A DNA stretch of 64,000 bases from Sphagnum compactum (Eukaryota > Bryophyta > Sphagnopsida > Sphagnales). Positions 12,036 through 23,951 of the stretch are shown piece after piece. Position 1 is the first letter of the stretch, and each line of letters begins with the position of its first letter. The notes beneath the pieces are model-generated. The model saw only the letters and a list, made by a program, of their open reading frames with translations, had not been told where the DNA came from and did no database searches. The stretch lies in contig OZ234497.1 of the NCBI GenBank assembly GCA_965153455.1, positions 8,494,001 through 8,558,000 on the forward strand, in the 5' to 3' direction. Made by a program: the position numbers and the translations under genes.

Positions 12036-12169
12036 AACCTGATTTGGTCTTCAATTAGGGATGGTTCTGTTGAGTATGATTGTGTGGTGTACAGATTTGA
12101 GGTTAGTAATGATGCATTCTTCAATTTCTGCTGCTGCATGTATTTTTGTGCGTTCTACTACCAATTCTG

Positions 12170-12380
12170 CATTTGCTTGTGGTTCTGTGCTTCCATTGCT
12201 ATTATTGTCTGTTCCTGTTGGTTTTGTGTTTCCATTGCCATTCTGAAGTTGGTTGTGTTTCTGTGCTACTTTTGGCCATTACTGCGAGTTCCTTTTTGCC
12301 CTTCTATTATCATTTCATCAATTCCTTGTGTTTCTGTGCTTCCACTGCAATTACTACTAGTTCCTTGTGTTTTTGTGCCT
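12170..12380. repeat. Degenerate minisatellite, 35-40 bp unit
   Basis: A phrase like GTGTTTCTGTGCTTCCATTG recurs at about 12181, 12219, 12256, 12329 and 12367, separated by variants ending in TTCCTT. The stretch opens several long Cys/Phe/Leu-rich frames (12061-12439), which are by-products of the repeat and not genes. Confidence 0.55.
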
Positions 12381-13015
12381 TCTATGTACATTTGTGTCAC
12401 TTGCATTGTCTAGTGGGTGTTTTAAGTGTTCAGGATTGAATCACGGTTGGGAAGCTTTATTATGAAACTTCATTGATTATTATGTGTAGGTTTGTTGTTG
12501 GTGTGCTGTGCAAAAACCCCCATTTTGAGGAAGTGATTATGTTGTGTGTAATTAGTTCCGCTTTTGTGTAAGCTGGATGTGAGAAAGCAATAGATGTGGT
12601 TCTATTTCGTGAAGCTCACTCCAATGGATACAGAATGCTCTCCAAGGTTCAAGGCTGTGAATTAGAGTTTGATACTACAATTTTTTCTTCATTCATTTGT
12701 TGTTACACATGTATTTGTATTAAGTTGATATTTGAGAAATAAGTGTTTGTGGGAAATAAGTGTTAGAAGACTTTATTTGTTTGGCACTTTACTTGCAAGT
12801 GCTTTTTTTTGTCTTTTGTGAAGTAATGGAACAATTTATGTGATGAATAGGGAAGACTACATAAAGACCATAGAAAAATGCGCACTTTTGTTGTTGATTT
12901 TGTGAATGTAACTTGGGCTCTGCACTATTGGTAACAATGAAATGATGAAAAAAAAAGTTGATTTTGTGAAAATTAAGTTCCATTTGAATGAAAATATTGA
13001 ATGAATTTTGCATAA
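12381..13015. other. Intergenic DNA, nothing recognised
   Basis: Unique-looking AT-rich sequence. Short minus-strand frames at 12789-13057 have no recognised domain. Confidence 0.4.
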
Positions 13016-13255
13016 TGCACCTTGAATTGAATGCAACCCAATTGAATTTGAATTCAATTCAATTTTTTTTAATTAAATCTGAATTCCATTGAATTGAAAC
13101 TCAATTCAAAATTCAATGGAATTCATATGTAATTAAATTGAATTGAAGATAACACAATATTTTTTTCTTTTGGATTAACAAGGTAGAGTTTTCATTGAAA
13201 TTTGAATTGAATTATTTTCATAATTTGGTTCAATTGAACCAAATTATGAAAGTTC
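13016..13255. repeat. AATTGAATTC-rich tract with two long palindromes
   Basis: The tract is dominated by AATTGAATTCAATT-type words. At 13081-13124 there are 15-bp arms, GAATTCCATTGAATT and its inverse, around a 14-bp loop. At 13216-13251 there is a perfect 36-bp palindrome with half-site TTTCATAATTTGGTTCAA. Both could form hairpins or cruciforms. No flanking target duplication was seen. Confidence 0.75.
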
Positions 13256-13680
13256 AATCATGAAAAAGAAAACATGTGAATTTGCATGTTCATATTCATG
13301 GTAAGTCCCTTGGTGAAACCAATAAAGTAGTTTGGCTTCAAAGATGGAATGTTTTCATAATTGTCAAGTTGATAATCATACTATTTATACATGTTTCAGC
13401 TAAACCAGTTCTAATTATCATTGGAATTAGTACCCCTAAACTCAAACCGCAATGGGGAGCCCCCTCCTCTCAAAAGATATGAAACCCATCGTGCCCAAGA
13501 TCATGTCTGTGGAAAGCAACATGAAATCCGGAGGTTGTCAAAGAATTGTTCAGAACCTTACCCAAAGTTTCCATTGAACTGAACAAAAAAAACTCTAAAC
13601 TGGGACCCTAGGTTCTCAAAAAACAAAGAACCACCCAAACCTACAACCCTGGTAAGTAGTTTGTACTCGGTACTTTTTTA

Positions 13681-13896
13681 AGGTGCATTCACACTTGGTG
13701 TTAAGGACTCTCGTATTAAGTCCCCTAACACCAAGCTAGTCATTTAGGACCTAAACCTAATTACCACGAAGATTTTATGTTACGTTAACATTCACTTAAT
13801 ATTAGACAATCATCCATTTAATATTGGGTGGTGCCACCTAAGATGCCACCTAGATTTTCACTTAACACCGACTCAACATTAGGTGTGAATGCACCT
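13681..13896. mobile_element. MITE, 216 bp, TTA target-site duplication
   Basis: Terminal inverted repeats begin AGGTGCATTCACAC at 13681 and end with the exact inverse GTGTGAATGCACCT at 13896. Similarity extends inward more weakly (TTGGTGTTAA against the inverse of CAACATTAGG). The element is flanked by TTA at 13678-13680 and 13897-13899. Size, termini and 3-bp TTA site fit a non-autonomous Tourist/PIF-Harbinger-type element. It encodes nothing. Confidence 0.85.
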
Positions 13897-14289
13897 TTAG
13901 CTAAATAGTTTAGTTATAGGTATCAACGATTTGTTTTTTTTTTTATGTCCAGATATATGTAGCCACACTGGTATCATCCACGAGAGGAATTAGCCAAATT
14001 TGGCTACAGGTTTAAGTTGAGGAAATTTTTTTTAAAAATTTAAGATTTTTGCTCTATTTTGATAACCTGCTGGAACTTATTGTCTAAATATGGAGATTTT
14101 TTTTAAAAAATTGTCAAAACCTGGCGACTTTGGCACTTTTTTTTTCACAAAATTCCTTTGTATAAGTCACAGTGGATACTTTTTGGTGACCAAGTGGCAA
14201 AAAAAATTCACCAAAAAATGAAAAATGCTGGTTCAGACTAGTGTTCAATGGTTCTTTAGTTTTTATGAAAAATCTCTGGTTCAATTCTA

Positions 14290-14595
14290 AACAAGGGCTG
14301 TGTCACACTGTGGCCTCGCCAATTACATTTAAAAAGTATCGTATAAGGCAAAAGAAGAATTATGGAAACTCAAATATTTCACCATGCAAAAATATACCTA
14401 ATCTTCAAAAAAAGTCATCTCTAAAAGAAACCAAAATCTTTCAAGATATTATAACTCTATTATAACTAATCTCAAGTTTCAACACAAGCCAAAATATCAT
14501 CTTTCAAAAATTCTCATATAAAAATAGACCTATTATTATTACCTAGGGGGCCAAAACCCCTTAAGCTACTATACTCTATAATGAATCTAAACACA
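14290..14595 (+). repeat. Dispersed repeat copy 1 (inverse copy at 32273-32570)
   Basis: About 306 bp here match the reverse complement of 32273-32570 from AACAAGGG(C/A)TGTGTCACA to ATGAATCTAAACACA, with small indels. It contains AAGAATTATGGAAACTCAAA and CTTAAGCTACTATACTCTAT in both copies. A 74-codon frame overlaps it but is not conserved as protein. Neither copy has clear inverted termini. Confidence 0.8.
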
Positions 14596-15299
14596 CATGG
14601 TAGGGAAAGGGTGCTTTACACCTACTCTGGACGAGTGAGAGGGATCCTGTACACCTATGAATAGGCAGAAGATCCTTCCTCTTTGTAGTAAGGATATATT
14701 GCTTGTAGGGTAACACTAGAGGAGGCCATTTGCTAGATAAGTGCTTTTGAGGCTAAGCTGAGGGATGCTTATTTTGGTGGTGACATGATTAGGTGGAAGG
14801 TAATTATATTGTAATGAATTTTTAAAGAGAATAACATCTAAGTACCATTTGTGGGAGTTATCACCTCCACTCCAAGTATCCTACTAACCCAAAAAGCTTT
14901 TATGATCTATTTTTGGAAGGCCAAAAGATCATAAAAGCTTGACCCCCAAAATAAGTCATCAGATCTTCTTTTGTAGCAAATAGATCATAAACTCTCCTTG
15001 TGAATCTAACTCTTGGTCCATTGAAATTCCTTAACAATGTACCATCCTTCCTTGATGTGGCAAAATTGCACAAATTAGCCTTCAGGATGAATCATGTTTT
15101 GCTTGAGATTCCAATGTCTGTTTGCCGTGCATTTGCTCTTCACCATCATTCCTTGATAAACTTGCCAAGAAATGCCAAACACACTTATGAAGCTTGTATG
15201 TCTACATATGTTTGAAACGAGGGGTAGTTATCTACGCAATTGCATGTTTTTCAGTTTTTGTTCTTGTTACCTCGCTGCTTAATAAATCTTTAATTCAGC
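14596..15299. other. Intergenic DNA, nothing recognised
   Basis: No domain or repeat structure was identified. The 71-codon frame at 15000-15215 starts with a non-ATG codon and has no recognisable motif. Confidence 0.35.
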
Positions 15300-15317
15300 T
15301 GTTGGTGTGAATTTAAT

Positions 15318-16749
15318 GTGCTTAGTACTTGGGTTTTTTGGCACATTGACCATATCCACATGAACCAAGCAAATTACATGTGTTTGATATGTTCAAAGAG
15401 CATGGAATCAAGTTCAGAGCTTACTGGTGTCACATCTCGGGCAAAGATAATTGAGCCACTGACATTTGAGAAAAGAGGCAGCACCACTTCACCGGCATCA
15501 GGTACAACTGATCATGTCAGTCAAGCTCCAGGAAACCAGGGCACTGCAAAACCTTCTGTGTTATCAAGTGAAGCAGAACCATTTGTTCCCAGGAGGTTTC
15601 CACAAATCATGCCATCCGAGTTATATGAGGTACCTAATCAGTTACCACTGCATTAACACTTTCATAAATCATATTTGACCATGGTTGCAATTTGCCTTTG
15701 CTCACATGTTGAAGCTAGTTACTCTTTTGAGTGATGTTGTCTGCCAGAAGACATGAGGACCCTCACTGATCAGTAAGGTTGCTTGATTGACAAGAAAAGT
15801 GATCTTTTATTGTCCTGGAATGATCTGCACAACACCAGCAAACTGCAGTGTGATCACATTGTTTCTACCTCCAGCAACAAATGCAATGAGAAAACCTTTA
15901 AAATATAACTCTCATGAGTATTGAGAAATCACAATACTCGTGATTAATGAAAACAGGACCAAGTGAAAATCTTTGAAAGATGACTCCTAACTTGTTTTGT
16001 ATAATGACATCCCTTTGTAGTCTGATGATCTGGTATCAAAATGAAATCCAGTACTTGTGTTGCAGAAAAGACCTACCCATCTTTCTTTGACTCCAGTACG
16101 CATATCCTACACATGCAGGCACACCAATCCAATGTCATGGAATACCAGGATATGATGGACAAATGGAATACCATGGCTAGTTTCAATGATGTCGTGATTC
16201 CTGAACTCTCCACAAACATTGGTGCTCTCCCCTCAAAAAACGACCTTGTTTTGGGAGAAACTCCTTCAATTGGTCCTCATGGCCTACCTTTGCGCCCAGT
16301 AAGTCTGCTTCTTTGTTGCAAACTCCATGTCATGCCTTCATGAACCTTGTTGCTTCCTAAACACAGGTCTCTCTGCTCTTCTCCCATGGCAACCAAATGG
16401 AGATTGACTGCAATTCACCTGTGGTCTTCCACCAAATTTTGTTTGCTGCAGTGGGAGAAAGAATGCCGCGAATGGGAGACACAGATGGTCTGCAGGCATG
16501 GACCTTACTGCATATTTAACCACTCATGGCCACCACAGTCCAGGAGCTCTCACCTCCAGCATTAACAATGGAAAAAGAGATCTCTGGAATTTTCTCAAGG
16601 CTGCTCAACCAAATTTTCTCACACTGTTCGATCAAAGATTGCTTACCAAAGACGGCCAAAAATACTTCAGGGTCCACAAACTTTTGATCAACATTGACAA
16701 AGAACATCCAAATCATATGAATAAAAGCAGTGATATTTCGGGTGAGTAG
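15318..16749 (+). other. Possible unrecognised gene fragment (exon-like segments)
   Basis: Three segments look exon-like, with higher GC and splice-like borders. The first, 15380-15630, reads with ESSSELTGVTSRAKIIEP and RRFPQIMPSELYE and ends at GAG|GTACCT. The second, 16064-16298, has an acceptor TTGTTGCAG and reads HQSNVMEYQDMMDKWN, ending near CCC|GTAAGT. The third, 16367-16480, has an acceptor ACACAG, reads SHGNQMEIDCNSPVVFHQ and then meets a stop. The frame at 16498-16749 (GKRDLWNFLKAAQPNF) could be a shifted continuation. I do not recognise the family. It could be a low-complexity regulatory protein gene, an unexpressed relic or chance. No start or end can be assigned. Confidence 0.3.
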
Positions 16750-17410
16750 ACCTTGCAAGTCTGCCCAGGGTCTGACCTGTCCCATTGTTCAAATCTTTTG
16801 CCGACCATCACAGAAGCATGTTTCATCATTGGGCCTCAATCTTAAACGGTCCTTGTGAATAGAAGGTTTAATATCAATCACAGCAAAGTCCTTTGATATG
16901 AAGGTTAGAATGTAGTTCAATGGCACACATAATGGCCTTGTTTGTTAGAACCAGCCAGATAGACAACCAATGACCCAAAGTAAGTATACCTTCATATTCA
17001 AATGTGTGTCCAGAAAGCTATACCTTCTTGAATGTATGATAGAGGTGCGGGCTGAGCCAAACCACACTACAAAGCACTCTCACGTACTAGTCATTAACAT
17101 TAACAGAATGGTTTGAATTTTGCTCCACAAGTAGACATATAAGTACATGTAATTCAGTAACAGATTTCCCAAGCACAACCATTTGGAAACATCAAGAACT
17201 GTTGAAATCACACTGCTTGCACCTTTTACTTGATGGAAAAGAATTGATCACAGTTAAGACCCATGAGACTGCAGATGTCAAACCCCCACAGCTATAAATG
17301 ATCAGAATATCAGTGGCAGCTTAACCTTTACTGGCAATGATGAGATTTATATAAATGGGGGCTAAGGAACAAATGTGAAGGTCACATTGTAGACACAATT
17401 TGGGTTGAGG
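16750..17410. other. Intergenic DNA, 3' side of the MET1-like gene
   Basis: No coding signal was recognised. The right-hand part must hold the 3' UTR of the minus-strand MET1-like gene, but no clear poly-A signal was singled out. Confidence 0.4.
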
Positions 17411-20114
17411 TTACTTTTTACCAAACAGCCCGAAAACAGACTTCAAGGCATTAACTGCATTTTCGTTGATGAAGGGTTCATCATACTTGTTGATGAGGGG
17501 CAAAAAGCCTGGCGATGCTCTCACATTTGCCAAATCTGGATCTTGTCGCACTGTCTGCATGTGACATCAAGTTTACTGTGAACACTCCTTTTCCTTGGAA
17601 ATAGATACTCAACAATGACAGTCACACCCTCCATCTTTATCTCACGGCATCTGTTTAGTATTTAATTGAGAAGTGTGAATGGTTGCAAACACTTACTGAC
17701 ACAATCCACACTTGTTCAGAGGCTTAGGATGATGGCTTAAGCCTAGGAATCCTGCAGAGAATTTCAGCAGTAGATAATCCAACACTATGGTTCAAATTAC
17801 TGGAATTTGTGTTGAACAACCAGCAGGTGCCAAGTGCTCATCCATTCAGAGCCATGGATTCACTGCAATTAAGGGAGCATCACAGAGTAAGGGGAGAAGA
17901 GGAAGGCAACAGGGCCTCAGATCTAGATAGACAAGAAAATGGACCAGGCAGGCTGGTGATAAGGAGTGAGAAGTAGTTCACCTTGTAGTTATCAAACCCA
18001 GCTTCCATTGCTTGTTCAAGAGCTGACAGTGCACCATCAATCTACAACCAAATACAGCACACTGCTTTAAACATCCAGGTCTCATGCACTATACTCATGC
18101 TGCATGTAGGACATAAAGTTGACCATATCAAGTCATCTACTCATGGTGGCCACAAAGACCAAATAAATTTCAAAACCATAATCAAAAGTATCATTACCAC
18201 ACCCAGACAAAGACACTTTTGGACACTGGTGGTCACCCCTGGGGAGTCTTGTATTTCATATTTTAATGATGCAAAGGAAACAAATTTGACCTGTTTGAGT
18301 TGGGAATAGCAGCAAGCCACATTGTAGCTGGCAACTGCTTCTTCTCGTGCCTCTGGCTTCAATCCCAAGACTGTCTCAAATTTCTCCAATGCTGCCTCAT
18401 ATTTTGCTGCCCTACAGACAGAAATGGGTCAAGGTTTCAGCCTTTCCTGGAGTTAGGTGAGAACAGTGACTTATTGGACATCAGGAGAGGCTACAAAGGT
18501 GGCAGAAAGGGAGTGGTCAATCAGGGCTCTTGGATACATTCCTAAATCATCATCCTTGGATAACCACAGTATCTAATTCACTGTTGAGAATGGGCAGAAA
18601 GATTAAGTGTGCAACATCAGGGGGATTTCAGGGTCAGGAGGTGGAATTCTAATCCTCAGACCACAAAGATAGAAAGAAAAAGAAACAGACCTTTGAGATG
18701 CAGACAAAAATAGCATGAAAGGGACAAATGAAATTACTTATAGAGCTCAAGACCCGCAGCAAGTTCCTCTTCCCTCTGTTTCTTCAACTCCATCTTGCGC
18801 AGATAATTCTGAACCTGGCCCCCAGTAGTTCCTCCTCACTTGTTAGCAATTGAAGAGTTCTCTGTTGCTGAGCTTCATTTATTCCAAGATGTGCAATAAG
18901 AAAAACATGGAAATGCCCTTACTTGAATCTCTCGAATGCCCTCTCCAATTGATCCTGCATTCCGTTCAGCTGACAATACCTCTGCTGAAACTCCCCTATC
19001 TTCTCGGACACCTACCACACATCATGACCAGTTCCACGACACAATCAAGGAGGAAGCAAAATCACTGTATGTAGTTCCTGCATATGCCAGGCAGTCATCA
19101 CTCAAGTCCCAGGACATAATCCAAAGTTTTGGATAGGACAAACCATATCTCTTCTCCATTTTAATGGCAAGAGTGCCAATTCTCTGGCGTACTGTGTACA
19201 TTGTGCGCCCGTATTCTGCTGCTGGCCACATCTCATTTCCAAATACAGCACTGCAAGTCATGCACATGGTTTCCACATAAGCCAAGTTGATCACTGACAA
19301 AGGGATCATGTACAGGATCTCATTCTTATCCAATGTACATCTGTCGCTAAATTGTACTGCGATTTCGCTCTTCTTCATCCGCACCTCAATGCAGGTCATC
19401 CTCAACTTTGCCATGCATTCTTTCTCGCTCTCTTCGTCCAATTGAATTAAGCTCAGTTTACGTCAAGCCTCGAAGTATACAGTCATGTCCTCAAACCCGT
19501 TTCAAAGCGCAAAACAGGTCTGAAGACACAGTTATCTTCTTCAGTGGGACTTGAAATCTTATCGACATACATACATCGCGAAAAGCTTACCTTGTCGCAA
19601 TCACTTTATCGCCCGGCGTAAACAAATTCGTCTTGTCAGCACTACCGCCCGGCGCAATGGCGTCGATATACGTGCCCCCGTCCGATCCTTTGTAAAACCT
19701 AAGCCCGAACGGCTTCTCCAGCTCGGCCTCGTACTCCTCCTTCGCCGCGGCAGCTTTCGAGCTGCTAGAGGCCATAGCCACAACAGACGCAGGTCCATTA
19801 TTATTACTACTCCCGAGTAATACTCTTCCTCTCCCTCGCTCGGCAGCAGCCTCGCCCTTGAAACACAATAACAACCTCTGCGTTCCTCCGCATCCTAAGA
19901 AACCGGTAGCCAAATGCTCATCCTTACTCTTTTGGACGAAAGCGCGCGAACCGCTTCCAGCAGACCACGATTGCTGCTGCCACAATTGTTGTTGCACATT
20001 TACTTTTGCTACAGCAGCAGAAGAAGAACAAGAAGAACAAGAAGAAGAGCAAGAAGAAGAAAGAACCGCTCTCGTCGTGGTCTGGTACATCATGTCCATC
20101 GCCACTACAACCAT
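17411..20114 (-). CDS. MET1: MET1/ZKT-like chloroplast PDZ-TPR protein (photosystem II maintenance)
   Basis: In Arabidopsis, MET1 (ZKT) is a thylakoid-associated PDZ/TPR protein needed for photosystem II assembly or repair under changing light. Coding exons, 5' to 3': 20114-19591, 19250-19144, 19011-18923, 18814-18738, 18411-18291, 18041-17982, 17554-17411. All borders are GT-AG and the phases join without a stop, giving 373 residues (Arabidopsis about 335). Residues 1-110 are Ser/Ala/Gln-rich and basic, as in a chloroplast transit peptide. The PDZ domain is about residues 128-212 (EKPFGLRFYKGSDGGTYIDA, GDKVIATS, EYGRTMYTVRQRIG), then a linker with LSAERNAG. The TPR part is about residues 257-330 (AAKYEAALEKFETVLG, VASYNVACCYSQL). 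The C-terminus reads NALKSVFGLFGKK. The start is the first ATG in frame; upstream the frame runs on without ATG to a TGA. The gene appears intact. Confidence 0.93.
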
Positions 20115-20125
20115 GCTTGCTACTT

Positions 20126-20265
20126 CTGCTGCTGCTGCTGTAACTGTATGCAAATTGCTGCAAATTGTATGGCGCTGATCGCAGAAACGCTCAAGGACTC
20201 CCGCTGCTGCTGCTGCAAATATTTTGCGAATTGTGTGACGCCGATTGCAGCAACGCACAAGGACT
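20126..20265. repeat. Tandem duplication (about 70 bp x2) in the MET1-like leader
   Basis: Two diverged copies, about 20126-20198 and 20199-20265, each start with (GCTGCT)n and end with a version of CGCACAAGGACTCAC. They lie just upstream of the chosen start codon and keep its reading frame open, but that frame has no ATG, so the region is treated as 5' UTR. The adjoining exon also contains CTG/CAG-type triplet runs. Confidence 0.6.
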
Positions 20266-20409
20266 CACTCCTGGGCAGCAACACAAAACCATATCCACGA
20301 ACTGTGCCAAGAAAGCAGCGCAGTGCTTCTGAGCTTCACGAAACTTGGGCGGCTTTTTTCATCCATTTTTGCAAGGCCCAAAATTGCCGTCAGCAGCAGC
20401 AGCATGAAG

Positions 20410-20740
20410 CTTCTCGAAATATTCATCCATCTTTTTCATTTTATTTTTCTTTCTCATATTTTCAACTGTAAAAAGTAAATGAATTTACAGGATCCTGCCA
20501 CGTAGGAAAATAACCTCTTTATGGGATGATCTGGATGCATTCTTTAGAAATTCATTCCATCCTTTTGTTTTATTATTTTCAACTGATTTTATTTTTTTTA
20601 ATTACATGATCTCACCACATGGATAACATCTTTTAATTGGATAATCTAGATTTTATTTTCATTATATTAAAACATCCTTTTATTTTTTCCATGTTTTCAA
20701 AATGAAATAAATAAATATGTATGAGATCTCCCCACACAAT
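20410..20740. repeat. Degenerate tandem repeat (about 120 bp, 2.5 copies) upstream of MET1-like gene
   Basis: Three related blocks begin at about 20426, 20559 and 20671 with variants of CATCCTTTTATTTTATTTTC and continue with TTTTCAACTG. The later part (CATGATCTCACCACATGGAT) recurs at about 20485, 20605 and 20720. The array occupies the proximal upstream region of the minus-strand gene, so it may overlap its promoter. Confidence 0.55.
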
Positions 20741-20867
20741 GTTGTTATTATCATTCTTATTTGTGGGAAAAAAAATGTGGGGTTGGGGAAGGGTAGGGTA
20801 GGATTAGAGGTCTTCATCTCCAAGACAAAATTGGAACACATCTAAGCTTTAACCTTACCAAACTTCA

Positions 20868-21110
20868 CTCTCTCTAAGTTTGAAAAGCCACCAAGAGGAA
20901 TTATGCAACATTTGCCAACCATATGCAATTGTCTAAGCTTGAAAAGCTTCTATGAAGGATTATCTCACATTTGCCAACCTATTCTCTAAGCAAGAGAGCC
21001 TCTATCAAGAAATTTGCCCCAATTTTCCAACCAAATTTGATTGTCTAACTTAGAAAGTGTTGATTGAAAATATGGAAAAACTCATGGATGGATGATTTGA
21101 AAACCAAATG
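20868..21110. repeat. Degenerate tandem repeat, 55-60 bp unit, about 4 copies
   Basis: Blocks begin near 20870, 20928, 20984 and 21040 with variants of TTGTCTAAGCTTGAAAAGC, followed by a variant of ATTTGCCAACC. Divergence is high and the copies are not open in a common frame. Confidence 0.55.
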
Positions 21111-22860
21111 TGATTGTCTTGAGTGAAGAAGGATTCAAAGTGTACCAACCCTATTTGATTTTATGTCGTGTCACAACTAAGGCTATTTCATTGTTAGTTA
21201 GAAGAGCTTGACACTCTAGAATTGATATATTTGGGAGAACATTACTATTATTGTAGTGTATAGTGGGCCAATTCTTCATCAAGCTTTTTCAAAGTCTTCA
21301 CAACTTTGATAAATTTTGTCATTCCCTAATGTGCCCATTACTTATGGGTTTACTATTGCCTAACATGTAATGTAGCATATAACTATGACCAAACATTGAA
21401 TTCAACTTATAACCACTTGCATGTTATTATGGTCATGAATCTTACCCATTGACTAGTATTACTAGTTTGATGTTAAGCTTTTACATAATTTTGTAAGGTT
21501 TAAGAAGTATGGTTTGGTGAGGTGGGCACACTTCAATTCCATATAGACATCAAACTAAATTAGAAATAGCATGGGGATTAGATCTTAACATTACAATCAC
21601 AAAACACTTACAATAGGGAAGTACTTAATAACAACAATATGGAGAAGAGACATTTATAAGCATGCTAATTCCAAGTAGTGACATGTGTTGTGAATGATCG
21701 TACAATGTAAATGAATGTTGAACGATGCTAAACAATATTTATTTTTGAAAACTAGGTTAATAGACGAAAAAGAACTTGCATGATTTTAACAAAGTTGGAT
21801 TAAGCAACATTTTGAAATTTCTAATCACAATTTTGAACACAAAATGAGAATATTGTTTTATAGACTTTGTCGAGGTTGGAATTCAAAAACTTGGGTTGAA
21901 ATTCAAGTGATAGAGTTTAAAACACAAAATATATTATTGTGTTGATTATGATGTGAAAAGAAATATAATGAAGAAGAAAGTTAGGGTGACAAATCACAAC
22001 CCAAATAGTTTTGAGATATTCCAACCATCATTAACATGTTAACAAAATGCATATTGACAAGGTCTTGTGGGTTTTAAAACATGATAAAAGGTAATCACAT
22101 GTTAATTCATGTGCCATGATGTCTTGCATGAATATGTGAATATTATTATTAGGATTATGATTGAAATTGTATGAAAGATTTTTTTGTGAAAATATTCATC
22201 CATCAATTGATGAAATATAGTTGAATATATTATTCATGGATGAAATTTGAATGAAAATTTCTAATTAACACAAATTATCATTTACAAGGATCAAAGTAAG
22301 TGATGAATTTTTTAATGTATGGGAAAACTTGAGTACAAATTATTCACTTGAAACACAATAATTGAGGTTGAACATAACATGCCCATGTGTCATGGTTGGT
22401 TAAGCCTTTCATAATTGAAATTGAAAATTATGTTGTACATTCTACAAATGCAAAATCTTTTTTTTCCCTATCATTTCATTGTCATTGCTTGTGTGGAGCC
22501 CAGGTTAAATTGACAAAATCAAAACCAAAATTACTCATTATTATGGGGGTGAAGTCTTTGATATCGTCTTCCTCATTCATTACATAACTTGCTCATCACT
22601 TCATTCTAAACAAGAAACTTCCAATTAAAGTGTCAAATAAATAACGACTTCTAACACTTTATTTTTTGAATATCACCTTAACACAAAAATGTGTGTAACA
22701 ACAAAGGTATGATGAAAAAATTGTAATGTCAAACTCTAATTTGTAGCCTTGAACTTTGAAGGTGATTTTCAAGGATTTACAAAATGTTTTTTTTTGCATG
22801 CCTTGTAATCTCTTGTAGCTAACTCCTTGACCAAGACTTAATTTAATGCACCACAATACA
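21111..22860. other. AT-rich intergenic DNA, nothing recognised
   Basis: Only short frames occur, such as 22387-22587 (+) and 22659-22856 (-), without conserved motifs. No element ends or tandem arrays stood out. Confidence 0.4.
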
Positions 22861-22861
22861 T

Positions 22862-23110
22862 GGATTCAAACCCTTGCAATCTTTGAAGCGAAATGCATTT
22901 GAAACTCATTTGAAGTCCATTTGAAACCCATGCAATCTTCACAACTAAAGGTAATTTGAAACCCATTTTAAAAATTCATCAAAGGATTTGAATGCGCATG
23001 CAATCTTCAAAGCAAAAGGTATTTTGAAACCCATTTGAAGTAGCTCAAAGGATTTGAAATCCATTCAATCTTCAAAGCAAAACATACTTTGAAACCTGTT
23101 TGAAGGACTT
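22862..23110. repeat. Degenerate tandem repeat, 52-68 bp unit, 4 copies
   Basis: The phrase CAATCTTCAAAGCAAAAG followed by TTTGAAACCCATTTGAA recurs at about 22878, 22932, 23000 and 23067, with spacing from 52 to 68 bp. It has no coding sense. Confidence 0.65.
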
Positions 23111-23951
23111 TGGATCTCATTTGGCCAAAGGGGGGTAATGGGTGTTCTAGGGCGTAGCAAGAGGGGCTATGGAATCCTAAGAAGAGTCTTGAAGGTTTTT
23201 ACAAATAGGGGAAGATTTGGTCCTAAATAACTCCCCTATTTTGAAGGTCATTAACCTCAAGGATGTAGGCTTGAAAGCTAGGGGAGACCCATCCGAACAG
23301 GATTCCCTAGCATAAAGCATGAAAAGTTTTTTATTGAAATGTTAAAGGATTTGCATGTGATTTGTGGAAAGCTTTTTTTTTCTAGGAATTTTTTATATGT
23401 TACATGTTTACATCTTAGTCACTATAAATAAATTGGGTCAATTAGCTTGGAATTAGTTTTAATATGTGTAAACAGGAAATATTATATGAGATATAATTTT
23501 AAGTTGTGTGATTTTGAATCACTTTTGATAATTTAAGATTTTAAAACATAACTTTGTATGTTTTTTATACAACTTTTTTATGACATGATTTATGTGATTT
23601 TTCTTGCTTGTTTTTAAAACTTTAAATTCTTGTTTGTTGTAGATGAATTTTTTTTTGGGGAATTTGAATGTGTTATATTATTCGTAACATTTTGTGTTAT
23701 GTATTGTATGTGTGTTGACAACAATACAATAGAACAATAGATATAAATGTCAACATGAGAATGCACGACATTTTCAACTCACAAATGAATCTTCCATGTG
23801 AGGATGTGCGTGCTTTCAAATACAAAGAGAAAAACCTCAAAGTGCTTTATGGAAATGGTATGATAAGGTTCCCCTTTGAAGGCATCATCTTTGTAAGTTC
23901 CCTGTGCCCGAGGGAGCAATATCCTGAAATATGAGGAGCTTAGGATTATAA
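23111..23951. other. AT-rich intergenic DNA, nothing recognised
   Basis: No coding frame, domain or repeat could be supported in this stretch. Confidence 0.4.

Noticed and set aside
12061-12439. Overlapping Cys/Phe/Leu-rich frames that look membrane-like
   Set aside because: They are the translation of a 35-40 bp minisatellite.
19858-20471. Long + frames rich in Glu/Gln/Arg across the MET1-like first exon
   Set aside because: They are antisense to a triplet-repeat-containing exon; the repeat keeps several frames open.
22862-23110. CRISPR-like spaced repeats
   Set aside because: Unit length varies (52-68 bp), copies are diverged and spacers are not distinct; this is a plant tandem repeat.
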